A DNA stretch of 43,995 bases from Burkholderia singularis (GCF_900176645.1 NZ_FXAN01000067.1:1-43995), one strand, 5' to 3'; shown: positions 31,397 through 40,934, counted from the first letter of the stretch. A program made the numbers and translations. Notes: generated by a model from the sequence alone, not told the origin.

Positions 31397-33385
31397 TCAC
31401 TTCCTGCGCTGGGCCTGTGCGGCAAGCCGCACCGCCGCGTTTGCCGCGCCGTAGCCGTCGTAGCCGCCGCGCCGCTCGACAAGCTCGAACGAAAAGCGGT
31501 TATCGACCAGCTCGGTATAGGCATGCAGAAATTCACCCCCCGTCTCGTCGCGGTCGTACAGCAAATTGTGCCGGCTCAAATGTTCGATCGTGTCGTCGGG
31601 CAGCGCGTAGCGCGCGGCGAGATCGTCGTAGTAATTGCGCGGAATCCGGAGGAACGGCACGCCGTCGGCCGCGAATTCGGCGATGGCCGTGGCGATGTCG
31701 TCGGTGCGAAACGCGACGTGATTGAGCCCCGAGCCTCGATAGCGATGCAGCGATTCGACGAGCGCCGTGTGCCGGTCCACCGACGCGTTGAGCGCGATGC
31801 GCACCGAGCCGTCCGCGTTGCGCACCGCGCGGCTTCTGACGAGCCCGTAAGGGTCCGGCACCAGCCAGTTGCGTTCAGCCTCGAAGCCGAACACGGTCTT
31901 GAAGAACAGCACCCAGGCGTCGAGCGCGTCGGCGGGCAGCGCGAGGCAGACGTGATCGATGCCGATGATCGGGCCGACTTCGCTGGGGCCGTCGATGTCG
32001 GTCAGCACGAAATCCGATTCGTAAAGCGTCGGCGCGCCGGGCGTTTCGTCGACGAAATATTCAAGGCTGCCGTCCGGCGCGCGCACGCCCGGCACGACGC
32101 GCTCGTTCGGGCCGACGCGGCCCGAGAACGGCGCATAGCCGTAGCCCGCCGCGCGTTCGAGCGCGCGCCGCGCATCGTCGACGCGAAACGCCGCCGCGCA
32201 TAGCGACAGTCCGTGCGCCTGGAAGAACGCGTCGGCGAACGAATCGCGCTCGGCGTTCAGCACGATCGACGCCGCGCCATGCCGATACAGCATCACGTCC
32301 TTCGACCGATGGCGCCCCGCGAGACGAAAGCGCAGCTTGTCGAGCCAGCCGGCCACGTTGCTGGCGGCGGCCGCGTCGACCGCGAATTCGATGAACTGCA
32401 CGCTGCTATGCGCGGGCGCGGGCGGCGGCGCGAACAGCGGCGGCAAGTCCGTTGTTCGCGAATGCGCCGGGGCGTGCGGCGAGGCCCGCGCTGCCGCTGC
32501 CGCCGCCGATGCGTTCAACGATGATGCGTCGGGCGCCGGTCTACCCGCTTCGGTATTCGATTCCCGAATCAACCGCGCGCGCGTCATCTCCTCGAGATAG
32601 AGTAGCGACCGGTAGCCGTCGGATGCCGTCGCGGCGGTCGGCGCCGCGCGAAATCCGTCGTTGAAGATTTCGAGCGACAGCGGCCCGTCGTAACCCGATT
32701 CGATCACGCGGGCGGTGAAGCCGGCGACGTCGAAATCGCCCTGGCCCGGAAACGACCGGTAGTGACGGCTCCATTCGAGCACGTCCATCGCGAGCCGCGG
32801 CGCATCGGCAATCTGGACGAACGCGATCCGTTCGCCCGGAATCTGCGCGATGCCGTCGGGCGAATCGTCGAGCGCGAGCGTGTGGAAGCTGTCGAGCGCG
32901 AGGCCGAGGTGCGGATGATCGACCGCGTCGATGAGCTGCCAGGCGTGTGCGTAGGTCTTCACGGTACGCGCCCAGGCGAGTGCTTCATAAGCGACGACGA
33001 CACCCGCCTGTTGCGCGGCGATGGCGAGCGTGCCCAACTGGTCGACGAGCAGCGCGTGGTCGTCGAGCGTGTCCGGCGACACGCTGCTGCACAGCAGGAT
33101 GCGATCCGTTCCCAATTCATGCATCAGATCGAATTTGCGCTTCGCGCGCTCGAGATTGCGCGCGAGCCGCTCGGGCGTCACCCCTTCGAAATCGCGCAGC
33201 GGCTGAAACAGCACGATCGACAGGCCGAGATCGGCGGCGATGCGGCGCACGTCGGCGGGCGAGCCGTCGAAGTACAGCAAGTCGTTCTCGAAAATTTCGA
33301 CGCCGTCGAAGCCCGCCGCGCGAATTGCGCTGAGTTTCTCGACGAGCGTGCCGGACAAAGAGACGGTGGCGATCGAACGTTGCAT
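31397..33385 (-). CDS. quiC: QuiC: 3-dehydroshikimate dehydratase fused to an HPPD-like domain
   Basis: 662 aa. The N-terminal TIM barrel (about 1-275) turns 3-dehydroshikimate into protocatechuate; its metal ligands E134 (VAYEALAW), D165 (ALDSFH), Q191 (VQIAD) and E239 (LEIFND) are all present. A proline/alanine-rich linker (about 278-327) leads to a two-VOC 4-hydroxyphenylpyruvate-dioxygenase-like domain with a full iron triad: H478 (GIDHVCLAL), H556 (GLNHVAFRT) and E634 (FSFELVER). In Pseudomonas QuiC1 the second domain has no proven aromatic dioxygenase role. I start at ATG 33385 with AGGAAA upstream; a TTG at 33406 is less likely. It is divergent from aroQ, with which it completes quinate breakdown. 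Confidence 0.92.
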   Translation of the reverse strand: MQRSIATVSLSGTLVEKLSAIRAAGFDGVEIFENDLLYFDGSPADVRRIAADLGLSIVLFQPLRDFEGVTPERLARNLERAKRKFDLMHELGTDRILLCSSVSPDTLDDHALLVDQLGTLAIAAQQAGVVVAYEALAWARTVKTYAHAWQLIDAVDHPHLGLALDSFHTLALDDSPDGIAQIPGERIAFVQIADAPRLAMDVLEWSRHYRSFPGQGDFDVAGFTARVIESGYDGPLSLEIFNDGFRAAPTAATASDGYRSLLYLEEMTRARLIRESNTEAGRPAPDASSLNASAAAAAARASPHAPAHSRTTDLPPLFAPPPAPAHSSVQFIEFAVDAAAASNVAGWLDKLRFRLAGRHRSKDVMLYRHGAASIVLNAERDSFADAFFQAHGLSLCAAAFRVDDARRALERAAGYGYAPFSGRVGPNERVVPGVRAPDGSLEYFVDETPGAPTLYESDFVLTDIDGPSEVGPIIGIDHVCLALPADALDAWVLFFKTVFGFEAERNWLVPDPYGLVRSRAVRNADGSVRIALNASVDRHTALVESLHRYRGSGLNHVAFRTDDIATAIAEFAADGVPFLRIPRNYYDDLAARYALPDDTIEHLSRHNLLYDRDETGGEFLHAYTELVDNRFSFELVERRGGYDGYGAANAAVRLAAQAQRRK

Positions 33386-33441
33386 GGTTGGATTTCCTGC
33401 TGGCAAATGACGAAGCGTGCCCGTGCCGGGGCCAGGTTACG

Positions 33442-33478
33442 ATTATAGAAACTAACTAGATGGTACAAATTATAGAAA
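33442..33478 (-). promoter_or_regulatory. quiC promoter with paired ATTATAGAAA repeats
   Basis: A 10-bp direct repeat ATTATAGAAA at 33442-33451 and 33469-33478. On the minus strand the left copy contains a perfect TATAAT -10 (forward 33442-33447), with TTTGTA about 16 bp upstream as a -35. Between the copies lies ACTAACTAGATGGTAC, loosely palindromic and resembling regulator half-sites. Predicted leader to quiC is about 50 bases. Confidence 0.5.
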
Positions 33479-33596
33479 ACCCGGACAGACGCTGCACGCG
33501 TATGCGTGCACACTGACGTCCAATGCCGAGGCCGCGGCTCGGGCCGACCGCCGCGGCTGATATACATACGTTGCTGTTTTTGCCGGAGAGTCATAC

Positions 33597-34052
33597 ATGA
33601 GCAAGCCGAAGGTGCTGGTTCTAAACGGGCCAAACCTGAACCTGCTGGGAACGCGCGAGCCGCATATATACGGCTCGCAAACATTGCAGGACGTCGAGCG
33701 GCTTTGCGCGGACGTCGCGCATACGCTGGGCCTCGCGCTGGAATTCCGGCAGTCGAATGCCGAGCATCAGTTGATCGACTGGTTGCACGAAGCGCGCGAG
33801 CGCGTGCAGGGCATCGTGATCAATCCGGCCGCGTACACGCATACGTCGGTCGCGCTTGCCGACGCGCTCACGGCGCTCGGCAAGCCGGTTATCGAAGTGC
33901 ATATCTCGAACGTCCACCAGCGCGAAACGTTCCGGCACCATTCGTTCGTGTCGGCAGTCGCGCACGGGGTGATCTGCGGCTGCGGTACGCAAGGCTACGC
34001 GTTCGCGCTGCAGCGGCTCGCGACGCTGCTCGTCCGGGAGACCGCGCAATGA
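33597..34052 (+). CDS. aroQ: Type II 3-dehydroquinate dehydratase
   Basis: 151 aa, full length for AroQ. It dehydrates 3-dehydroquinate to 3-dehydroshikimate through an enolate. Landmarks: [15 protein letters not shown] (8-22), catalytic Y25, the [13 protein letters not shown] loop (75-87) and HISNVHQRE with H102 and R109. In place here with QuiC and an NAD-type quinate/shikimate dehydrogenase, it should serve catabolism rather than aromatic amino-acid synthesis, although the reaction is the same. GGAGAG precedes ATG 33597. Its stop overlaps the next start (ATGA). Confidence 0.95.
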   Translation: MSKPKVLVLNGPNLNLLGTREPHIYGSQTLQDVERLCADVAHTLGLALEFRQSNAEHQLIDWLHEARERVQGIVINPAAYTHTSVALADALTALGKPVIEVHISNVHQRETFRHHSFVSAVAHGVICGCGTQGYAFALQRLATLLVRETAQ

Positions 34053-34903
34053 CCGCACGCTCGTTTTTGATCGGGCTGATCGGCTCGGGGATCGGCGCGT
34101 CGTTGTCGCCCGCGATGCATGAGGAGGAAGGGCGCCGGCAGGGCTTCAATTACGTCTACCGCCGCATCGATCTCGACGCGCTGCGCTTGTCGGCCGATGC
34201 GTTGCCAGATCTGCTGACGGCCGCCGAGCGGATGGGCTTCGACGGCCTGAACATCACGCATCCGTGCAAGCAGCGCGTGATCGGCTGTCTCGACGAACTG
34301 TCGGCCGACGCGGACGCACTCGGCGCGGTCAATACGGTGCGCTTTGCCGACGGACGGCGCATAGGCTACAACACCGACTGGTCGGGCTTTGCGAAGGCAT
34401 TCGCGAGCGGGCTGCCGGGCGCGTCGCTCGAGCGCGTCGTGCAGCTTGGCGCGGGCGGCGCGGGCGCGGCGGTGGCACACGCGGCGCTGACGATGGGCGC
34501 GGCGGCGCTCACGCTGTTCGACATCGATACCACGCGTGCGCAGCAACTCGCCGGGCAGTTGCAGGCGCGTTTTCCGCACGCACAGGTCAGCGCGGGCGAT
34601 TCGCTCGACCACGCGCTTGCCGCCGCGAGCGGCCTGATCCACGCGACGCCGACCGGCATGCTCAAGCATCCGGGGTTGCCGCTGCCCGCCGGGCTGCTGC
34701 GCGGCGAGCTGTGGGTGGCCGATATCGTCTATTTTCCGCTCGAAACCGAATTGATCCGCACCGCGCGGGCGCTCGGTTGCCGCACGTTGCCGGGCGGCGG
34801 CATGGCGGTGTACCAGGCGGTCGATGCATTCGAGATTTTCACGGGCCGTGCGCCGGATGCGGCGCGGATGCTCGAGCATTTTCAGGCGCTCGTGCGCCGC
34901 TGA
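34049..34903 (+). CDS. aroE: AroE-family shikimate/quinate dehydrogenase
   Basis: 284 aa. The N-terminal substrate domain has [11 protein letters not shown] and [10 protein letters not shown], where the lysine is the catalytic K of the family; NTDWSGF carries the conserved aspartate. The C-terminal Rossmann fold has [16 protein letters not shown] and an acidic residue at the end of beta2 ([11 protein letters not shown]). An aspartate there favours NAD over NADP, as in catabolic quinate/shikimate dehydrogenases. It would oxidise quinate to 3-dehydroquinate and shikimate to 3-dehydroshikimate. The 4-base overlap with aroQ implies coupling. It is likely a paralogue of a biosynthetic aroE elsewhere. 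Confidence 0.88.
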   Translation: MTARSFLIGLIGSGIGASLSPAMHEEEGRRQGFNYVYRRIDLDALRLSADALPDLLTAAERMGFDGLNITHPCKQRVIGCLDELSADADALGAVNTVRFADGRRIGYNTDWSGFAKAFASGLPGASLERVVQLGAGGAGAAVAHAALTMGAAALTLFDIDTTRAQQLAGQLQARFPHAQVSAGDSLDHALAAASGLIHATPTGMLKHPGLPLPAGLLRGELWVADIVYFPLETELIRTARALGCRTLPGGGMAVYQAVDAFEIFTGRAPDAARMLEHFQALVRR

Positions 34904-35059
34904 AAATCCGCCGCCGGACAGCGGACTCAGAGATCAGGCCGCTTGCAGGCTTGCTGAGGACGCAAACCGCGCCGGGACAGGCGGGCTTTCCGGTGTGCGT
35001 CCGGCGGCCGCCCGGCGGCAACCGATGTTGCATTCAATCGAAGATATAAGGAGACACTG

Positions 35060-36397
35060 ATGCCGCAGCCAATCCACCCCGACGTCACATCTGCCTCATC
35101 CGCCCGCGCCGGTGCGAGTGCGGTGCAGCCGCGCTCGAACGCGCGCTATCGGATTCTCGCGCTGCTTGCGATCGGCACGATGATCAATTATCTCGATCGC
35201 ACGGTGCTGGGCGTGGCGGCGCCGGGGCTGACGAAGGAGCTCGGGATCGGCGCTGCGGCGATGGGCGTGATGTTTTCCGCCTTCTCGTGGACCTATGTGC
35301 TGTCGCAGGTGCCGGGAGGGCTGCTGCTCGACCGCTTCGGCAGCAAGCTCACCTATTACTGGTCGATGACGCTATGGTCCGCGTGCACGCTCGCGCAAGG
35401 TTTCGTGCATGGCGTCGCGCCGCTCCTCGCGTGCCGGCTTGGCCTCGGCGTGACCGAGGCGCCGTGTTTCCCGACCAACAGCCGGGTCGTCGCGACGTGG
35501 TTTCCGCAGCAGGAGCGTGCGATGGCCACCGGCACTTATACGGTCGGCGAGTACGTCGGCCTGGCGTTCCTGAGCCCCGTGCTGTTTGCGCTGATGGGCG
35601 CGTTCGGCTGGCGCTCGCTGTTTTGGGCGGTCGGCGGCGTCGGCATCGCGTTCGGCCTCGTCTGGTGGAAGTGCTATCACGAGCCGCGCGATCATCCGCG
35701 CGCGAACGCAGCCGAGCTTGCCTATATCGATGCGGGCGGCGGCCTGGCGCAGCAGCCGGCATCGCGCGCGCAGCAGTCGTTCAATTGGCGCACGGTCCGG
35801 CAACTGCTTGGCAAGCGGCAGCTCGCGGGCATCTGCATCGGTCAGTTCGCCGGCAACTCGACGCTCGTGTTCTTTCTCACGTGGTTTCCGACCTATTTGG
35901 CCACCGAGCGCCACCTGGGTTGGCTGAAAATCGGCTTTTTCGCGGTGCTGCCGTTCATCGCGGCCTCGGTTGGCGTGATGTTCGGCGGCATGCTGTCGGA
36001 TTGGCTGTTGCGCCGCGGAAAATCGGCGAATGTCGCGCGCAAGCTGCCGATCATCACGGGGCTGCTGCTTGCGTCGACGATCGTGCTCGCGAACTACGTG
36101 AAGAGCAACGAAGCGGTGATCGCGATCATGTCCGTTGCGTTTTTCGCGCAGGGAATGGCGGCGCTCGGCTGGACGCTCGTATCCGATATCGCGCCGCAAG
36201 GGCTGCTTGGCGTCACCGGCGGCGTGTTCAATCTCGCGGCCAATCTCGCGGGCATCGTCACGCCGCTCGTGGTCGGCTTTATCGTCGCGGCGACTGGGTC
36301 GTTCGTGGGGGCGCTTGCGTTCATCGGCGTGGTGGCGCTGATTGGCGCGCTGTCATATATCTTCGTCGTCGGCGAGATCAAGCGGATCGTGCTGTAA
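35060..36397 (+). CDS. MFS transporter, anion:cation symporter (ACS) type
   Basis: 445 aa with 12 membrane helices. TM1 ends MINYLDRTVLGVAAPGLTKELGI, the ACS-family signature (N-Y-x-D-R), and the TM2-3 loop has LLLDRFGSKLTY. Relatives carry glucarate, hexuronates, phthalate or other carboxylates with protons. Position 157 bases behind the AroE-type gene points to quinate or shikimate as the substrate. AAGGAGA precedes ATG 35060. It ends at a 17-bp inverted repeat before the convergent phnW gene. Confidence 0.87.
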   Translation: MPQPIHPDVTSASSARAGASAVQPRSNARYRILALLAIGTMINYLDRTVLGVAAPGLTKELGIGAAAMGVMFSAFSWTYVLSQVPGGLLLDRFGSKLTYYWSMTLWSACTLAQGFVHGVAPLLACRLGLGVTEAPCFPTNSRVVATWFPQQERAMATGTYTVGEYVGLAFLSPVLFALMGAFGWRSLFWAVGGVGIAFGLVWWKCYHEPRDHPRANAAELAYIDAGGGLAQQPASRAQQSFNWRTVRQLLGKRQLAGICIGQFAGNSTLVFFLTWFPTYLATERHLGWLKIGFFAVLPFIAASVGVMFGGMLSDWLLRRGKSANVARKLPIITGLLLASTIVLANYVKSNEAVIAIMSVAFFAQGMAALGWTLVSDIAPQGLLGVTGGVFNLAANLAGIVTPLVVGFIVAATGSFVGALAFIGVVALIGALSYIFVVGEIKRIVL

Positions 36398-36405
36398 TCC
36401 GCGTC

Positions 36406-36445
36406 GTCGAGCGCCGGCCGCGGTGCCTCGCGGCCGGCGCTCGAC
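36406..36445. terminator. 17-bp perfect inverted repeat between convergent genes
   Basis: Arms 36406-36422 and 36429-36445 are exact reverse complements (GTCGAGCGCCGG... / ...CCGGCGCTCGAC) around a 6-base loop. It sits 9 bases after the MFS stop and 45 bases from the phnW stop. It is the strongest stem in the window and lacks T-runs, so it is probably a bidirectional, factor-assisted terminator or mRNA end protector. Confidence 0.6.
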
Positions 36446-36489
36446 ATGACATTCCCGCGCGCATGCAATTCAGACGAGCCGGCCCTGCA

Positions 36490-37599
36490 TCAACGCAGCC
36501 TGATCCCAAGCGTATCCAACGCCCGTCCGATCGCCGCCACCGCGTCACGAACCTCCTGCACGCCGATTGCGCCAATGCACGCGACGCGAAACGTATCAGC
36601 CGTCGTCAACCGGCCCGGATACAGCAAATAGCCGGCTTCGCGCACCGCCTTGTATAACTCGTGGAACGAGTAAGCGTGATCGCGCGGCGCGTGAAACGTC
36701 GCGATCACCGGGCCTTGCGCGCGCGCGTCGAGAAACGGCTCGAAGCCGAGTCCGCGCATGCCGTCGATCAACACGTGGCAGTTCTGCGCATAGCGCGCAC
36801 CGCGCGCCGGTTGCCCGCCCTCGGCGAAGAACTGATCGAGCGCCGCGCGCAATGCGGCCAGCACGTGCGTCGGTGGTGTAAAGCGCCACTGCGACGTGAC
36901 GCGCATATACGTGTACTGATCGTGCAAATCCAACGCAAGCGACGGCGAGCGCCCCTCGCAGCTTCTCAACAGCGTGCGCCTCACGATCGCGAAACCGATG
37001 CCGGGCACTCCCTCGACACACTTGCCGCTCGCCGAGATCACCGCGTCGATCGGGCTGTCCGCGAGCGCGATCGGCAGCGCGCCGAACGAGCTCATCGCGT
37101 CGACAATCAAATGCTTGCGATGTCGCCCGCATACGGCGGCGATTTCGTCGAGCGGATTGACGATGCCCGCACTCGTCTCCAGATGCACGAGCGCAACGTG
37201 CGTGATCGACGGATCGCGCGCGAGCGCCTCGTCGAGCGCTTGCGCGCACACCGGCTCGTGCTCCGCGAACGCCAGCTCGACGTGCGCAATGCCAAGCCGG
37301 GTCAGGATGCGTGCGATCCGGGCGCAATACGCGCCGTTGTTCGGTACCAGCACGCGGCCGTCGCGTGGCACGAGCGTGCCGAGCGTCGCCTCGACCGCGA
37401 ACGTGCCGCTGCCTTGCAGCGGCACGCAGACGAATTCGTCCTGTCCCTGCGCGATCCGGACGAGATCCGCGCAGACGCTGCGGGTCATCTGGGTGAAATC
37501 GACGCCCCACGCATCCCAATCTCGCAACATCGCCTCGCGCGTGGCGTGCGACGTCGTCAGCGGGCCTGGAGTCAGCAAAATGGGATCGGATGCATGCAT
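36490..37599 (-). CDS. phnW: 2-aminoethylphosphonate:pyruvate aminotransferase
   Basis: 369 aa class V PLP enzyme. It converts 2-aminoethylphosphonate and pyruvate to phosphonoacetaldehyde and alanine, the entry step to ciliatine use. The N-terminus [18 protein letters not shown] is the PhnW signature; PLP contacts include D167 (VDAMSSFG) and lysine K193 in [18 protein letters not shown] lies before ATG 37599. It is divergent from phnSTUV over a 194-base shared region. The usual next enzyme, phosphonoacetaldehyde hydrolase (PhnX), or the alternative PhnY/PhnA pair is not in the window. Confidence 0.93.
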   Translation of the reverse strand: MHASDPILLTPGPLTTSHATREAMLRDWDAWGVDFTQMTRSVCADLVRIAQGQDEFVCVPLQGSGTFAVEATLGTLVPRDGRVLVPNNGAYCARIARILTRLGIAHVELAFAEHEPVCAQALDEALARDPSITHVALVHLETSAGIVNPLDEIAAVCGRHRKHLIVDAMSSFGALPIALADSPIDAVISASGKCVEGVPGIGFAIVRRTLLRSCEGRSPSLALDLHDQYTYMRVTSQWRFTPPTHVLAALRAALDQFFAEGGQPARGARYAQNCHVLIDGMRGLGFEPFLDARAQGPVIATFHAPRDHAYSFHELYKAVREAGYLLYPGRLTTADTFRVACIGAIGVQEVRDAVAAIGRALDTLGIRLR

Positions 37600-37793
37600 T
37601 GCCGGGTGGTTCCTTGTTCGATAAAAGGGGCAGCAGAATCGGTCGGGGCTTGTGCGGTATCGCGGGAAAACGTGCGGCCGTTCTGAATTTGAAGTGCCTT
37701 CACGGGGCTGTCATCGAACGTTGTGATGCTTACGTTTTTTGCGAAAAACCGCAGCCTTTGGCTGTTTGCGGATCACCCTACAGAGAGGCGGAG
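37600..37793. promoter_or_regulatory. Divergent control region of the phosphonate locus
   Basis: It holds CTGTCAT (37708-37714), a perfect Pho-box half-site, but the second half 11 bases later does not match. A T6 run (GTTTTTTGCGAAAAAC, about 37734-37749) and a small CAGCC/GGCTG hairpin follow. phnS has a good GAGGCGGAG ribosome site. Control by PhoB is possible but not shown. Confidence 0.35.
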
Positions 37794-38876
37794 ATGACGC
37801 ATTCGAATTCCCCGTGCCGCGGCGCTTGGCGCCGCCTCGTGCTGGCAGCCGGCGCGGCGATGGTGTTGCAGGGTGTCGCGGTAAAGGCGCAGGCGGCTGC
37901 GGTCGTGCTGTATACGGCCGACGGTCTCGAGAACCTGTATCGCGACGTGCTGCCCGCGTTTGAAAAACAGGCGGGCGTGAAAGTCAACATCGTCACGGCG
38001 GGCAGCGGCGAGGTGGTGAACCGCGCGAACGTCGAAAAAGGCTCGCCGAAGGCCGACGTGATCGTCACGCTGCCGCCTTTCATTCAGCAGGCGGGCCAGC
38101 TGGGCCTATTGCAACCGTACCAGAGCGTGAATTACAAGAATGTGCCCCAGATCGCAAAAGCGGAAGACGGCACCTGGGCAACGTTCGTCAACAACTATTT
38201 TTCGTTCGCGATCAACCCGGCCGTCGTGAAAAGCCAGCCGAAGACGTTCGCCGATCTGCTGCATCCCGATTACAGCGGCAAGCTCGCGTATTCGAACCCG
38301 GCGACGGCGGGCGACGGAATGGCCGTGATCATTCTGACGAGCGCGTTGATGGGCGAGGACAAGGCATTCGACTATCTCGCGAAGCTCGAGCGCGGCGTGA
38401 AGTTCCACACCAAGGGAACGGGTTATCTGAACGTGCTGCTGTCGCGTAACGAGATCGCGGTGGCCAACGGCGATCTGCAGATGGATCTCGACGACGCCGA
38501 GCACGGCGGCCTGTCGATCAAGCCGGTCTTCATCGCCGCGAAGGAAGGCGAGCCGCCGACGACGTTCCAGCTGCCTTACGCGATTGGTCTGATCAAGAGC
38601 GGCCCGAACCAGGACGCCGGCAAGAAACTGATCGATTACCTGATGTCGGCCGACGTGCAGGCCAAGGTGCCGGACATGTTCGGCATCCCGGGCCGTACCG
38701 ACGTGCCGCTCGCCGGCAAGAACGGCGAAGCGGTCAAGCGCGCGATCGCCGGCGTGAAGCTGATTCCGGTCGACTGGAACGCCGTGATGGCGAAAAAGCC
38801 GGTTTGGACCGAGCGCTGGAAGAAGGAAGTGATCGGCGATTCGGGCAAGCAGACCGAAGTCGTCAAGCCGAAATAA
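37794..38876 (+). CDS. phnS: 2-aminoethylphosphonate ABC transporter, substrate-binding protein
   Basis: 360 aa. Signal peptide with arginines near 9-14, hydrophobic core and likely cleavage in VKAQAAA near residue 33. The mature part is an iron/spermidine-type (cluster D/F) binding protein: VVLYTADGLENLYRDVLPAFEKQAGV, then KADVIVTLPPFIQQA and NPATAGDGMAVIILTSALMGEDKAF, characteristic of PhnS. It captures 2-aminoethylphosphonate in the periplasm for the PhnTUV importer encoded just downstream. Start ATG 37794 is fixed by its ribosome site. Confidence 0.9.
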   Translation: MTHSNSPCRGAWRRLVLAAGAAMVLQGVAVKAQAAAVVLYTADGLENLYRDVLPAFEKQAGVKVNIVTAGSGEVVNRANVEKGSPKADVIVTLPPFIQQAGQLGLLQPYQSVNYKNVPQIAKAEDGTWATFVNNYFSFAINPAVVKSQPKTFADLLHPDYSGKLAYSNPATAGDGMAVIILTSALMGEDKAFDYLAKLERGVKFHTKGTGYLNVLLSRNEIAVANGDLQMDLDDAEHGGLSIKPVFIAAKEGEPPTTFQLPYAIGLIKSGPNQDAGKKLIDYLMSADVQAKVPDMFGIPGRTDVPLAGKNGEAVKRAIAGVKLIPVDWNAVMAKKPVWTERWKKEVIGDSGKQTEVVKPK

Positions 38877-38905
38877 GCGGCGGCCAAGCCGAAGGACGAA
38901 TACCG

Positions 38906-40003
38906 GTGGATACTGCGAGCTTTTCGCCTCCCGGCGCGTTCGGCGCGACGCAGCCTCAGGCAGCGCCGCGCACGGGCGCGCCGGGCGGCGTGCATATCGG
39001 GCACCTGAGCGTGCGCTACGGCGCGCGCACGGTGCTCGACGATCTATCGCTCGATATCGGCGCGGGCGAACTGCTCGCGGTGCTCGGTCAAAGCGGTTGC
39101 GGCAAGACCACCTTGTTGCGTTTCATCGCAGGCTTCGTGAACGCCGATGGCCTGAGCGGCACGCTGAGCGTCGCCGGCCGCGACCTGACGCACGCGCCGC
39201 CGCACAAGCGCAATCTCGGCCTGTTGTTCCAGAACTATGCGCTGTTTCCGCATCTGTCGGTGTTCGAGAACGTCGCGTTCGGGCTGCGCGCGCGACGCAT
39301 GGCGTCCGGCGAGATCGCGCGGCGCGTGACAGATGCGTTGAAGCTCGTGCAATTGGGCGATGCCGGACATCATCTGCCCGCGCAGTTGTCGGGCGGCATG
39401 CAGCAGCGGGTGGCGCTTGCGCGCGCGCTCGTCATCGAGCCCGATGTGCTGCTGCTCGACGAGCCGCTGTCGGCGCTCGATGCGAACCTGCGCGCATCGG
39501 TGCGCAGCGAATTGAAGGCGCTGCACGAGCGGCTGCCGAACTTGACCGTCGTGTGCGTGACGCACGATCGCGACGATGCGCTCGTACTTGCCGACCGCGT
39601 GTTGCTGATGCGCGAAGGGCGGATCGCGCAACTCGGCACGCCGCAGCAGCTCTACGACACGCCGGCCGACGGGTTTGTCGCACGTTATCTCGGCGCGGCG
39701 AATCTGCTGCCGCCGAGCGTCGTGTTCGCGCTCGGCGATGCTCGCCACGACATACGTGACAAGGTCGCATGCGTGCGGCCCGAGCGGCTGACCGTGCGCC
39801 CGTTGGGCGAAGGGCGGCTGCACGGGACGATCGCATCGGTCGAATGGCATGGCGCGGCGTTGTCGCTGAGCGTCGTGCTCGATGCCGCATGCGACGAGCC
39901 CGTGCTCGTCATGCAACAGCGCGGCCGCGGCCGTCCGCCCGAGCGCGGCGCGCGCGTGTCGCTCGATTGCGAGGCGGACGATGTCGTCCTTATCGCACCC
40001 TGA
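38906..40003 (+). CDS. phnT: 2-aminoethylphosphonate ABC transporter, ATP-binding protein
   Basis: 365 aa from GTG 38906 (GAAGGA upstream). ABC domain: Walker A GQSGCGKT (61-68), Q-loop FQNYALFP, signature LSGGMQQRVALARAL, Walker B VLLLDEPLSALD and H-loop VTHDRDD. The C-terminal part after about 280 is a TOBE-type domain (VRPERLTV ... LHGTIASVEWHGAALSLSVV), common in importers of this type. It overlaps the start of phnU by 23 bases. The upstream in-frame sequence overlaps phnS and is not family-like, which supports the GTG. Confidence 0.9.
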   Translation: MDTASFSPPGAFGATQPQAAPRTGAPGGVHIGHLSVRYGARTVLDDLSLDIGAGELLAVLGQSGCGKTTLLRFIAGFVNADGLSGTLSVAGRDLTHAPPHKRNLGLLFQNYALFPHLSVFENVAFGLRARRMASGEIARRVTDALKLVQLGDAGHHLPAQLSGGMQQRVALARALVIEPDVLLLDEPLSALDANLRASVRSELKALHERLPNLTVVCVTHDRDDALVLADRVLLMREGRIAQLGTPQQLYDTPADGFVARYLGAANLLPPSVVFALGDARHDIRDKVACVRPERLTVRPLGEGRLHGTIASVEWHGAALSLSVVLDAACDEPVLVMQQRGRGRPPERGARVSLDCEADDVVLIAP

Positions 40004-40934
40004 ATCGCACGCGGCGCGCGCCGCCGCAGGCGGGCGCGCCGATGCCGGCCGCCTGCGCGCGTCGGCCGCCGAACACGATGCGGCGGCGCGGCGCCGCGAG
40101 CGCCGCGCGAACCTGCGCGTCGTCGCGCTCGCGGCGCTCGTGCTCGGGCCGCTCGTGCTGTATCCGCTCGTGCGTCTGGTACTGCTGAGCATGATCGACT
40201 CACACGGGCCGACGCTCGCCGCCTATCGCACGTTCTTCTCGAACCATGACGTCCGCGACGTGCTTGGCAAGACGCTGTGGGTGCTGTTCCTGAGCGCGGG
40301 CACGGCGTCGGTGACGGGCGTGCTGCTCGCGACGCTGCTGTTTTTCCGGCCGTTTCCCGGTGCATCGATTGTGACGCGCTTTCTCGAGCTGTATGTCGCG
40401 TTTCCGTCGTTTCTCGTCGCGTTCACGATGATTTTTCTGTACGGCTCGCAGGGATCCGTCAGCATTGCACTACAGCGTCTGTTCGGCCTCGACGCGCCCG
40501 CGCTCGATTTTCTGTTCGGCACGGGCGGCGTGATTCTCGCGCAGACGGTGTTCTACACGCCGTTCGTCGTGCGTCCGGCGCTCGCGTCGTTCGCGACGCT
40601 CGATCCACGGCTCGTCGAGGCGGCGGCGAGCCTGGGTGCGAACGGATGGATGCAGGCCCGGCGCGTCGTGCTGCCGCTTGCGTGGCCCGGAATCGCAGCG
40701 GGGGTGATCCTGTGTTTTTTGCTGACGTTGAACGAATTCGGCATTCTGCTCGTGCTGGGCAGCGCGAAACTCGTGACGCTGCCAGTGGCGATCTACAGCA
40801 GCGCGACGGTCGATCTCGATCTGCCGGCAGCGGCGGCCGGCTCGGTCGTGATGTTGACGATCTCGCTGACGCTTTATGCGTTGTACCGGCGGATGAGCCG
40901 GCGCGCGAATGAAGGCGGGCGCCATGCGGAGTGA
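39981..40934 (+). CDS. phnU: 2-aminoethylphosphonate ABC transporter, permease 1
   Basis: 317 aa. A roughly 45-residue charged, alanine/arginine-rich N-terminus precedes six membrane helices, beginning VVALAALVLGPLVLYPLVRLVLL. The EAA loop reads VEAAASLGANGWMQARRVVLPLAWPGI. It pairs with PhnV as a heterodimer. ATG 39981 lies inside the end of phnT. Its gene is separated from phnV by 245 bases, an unusually large gap for this operon. Confidence 0.88.
   Translation: MSSLSHPESHAARAAAGGRADAGRLRASAAEHDAAARRRERRANLRVVALAALVLGPLVLYPLVRLVLLSMIDSHGPTLAAYRTFFSNHDVRDVLGKTLWVLFLSAGTASVTGVLLATLLFFRPFPGASIVTRFLELYVAFPSFLVAFTMIFLYGSQGSVSIALQRLFGLDAPALDFLFGTGGVILAQTVFYTPFVVRPALASFATLDPRLVEAAASLGANGWMQARRVVLPLAWPGIAAGVILCFLLTLNEFGILLVLGSAKLVTLPVAIYSSATVDLDLPAAAAGSVVMLTISLTLYALYRRMSRRANEGGRHAE

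Noticed and set aside
31018..31536. A 172-codon minus-strand frame running from inside quiC into the downstream gap
   Set aside because: It overlaps the 3' end of quiC in another frame, lacks a ribosome site and shows no known domain. The gap part might be a decayed gene, but evidence is too thin.
37708..37725. Pho box upstream of phnS
   Set aside because: Only the first half-site CTGTCAT matches; the required second half 11 bases later is poor. Kept only as a note in the control-region entry.
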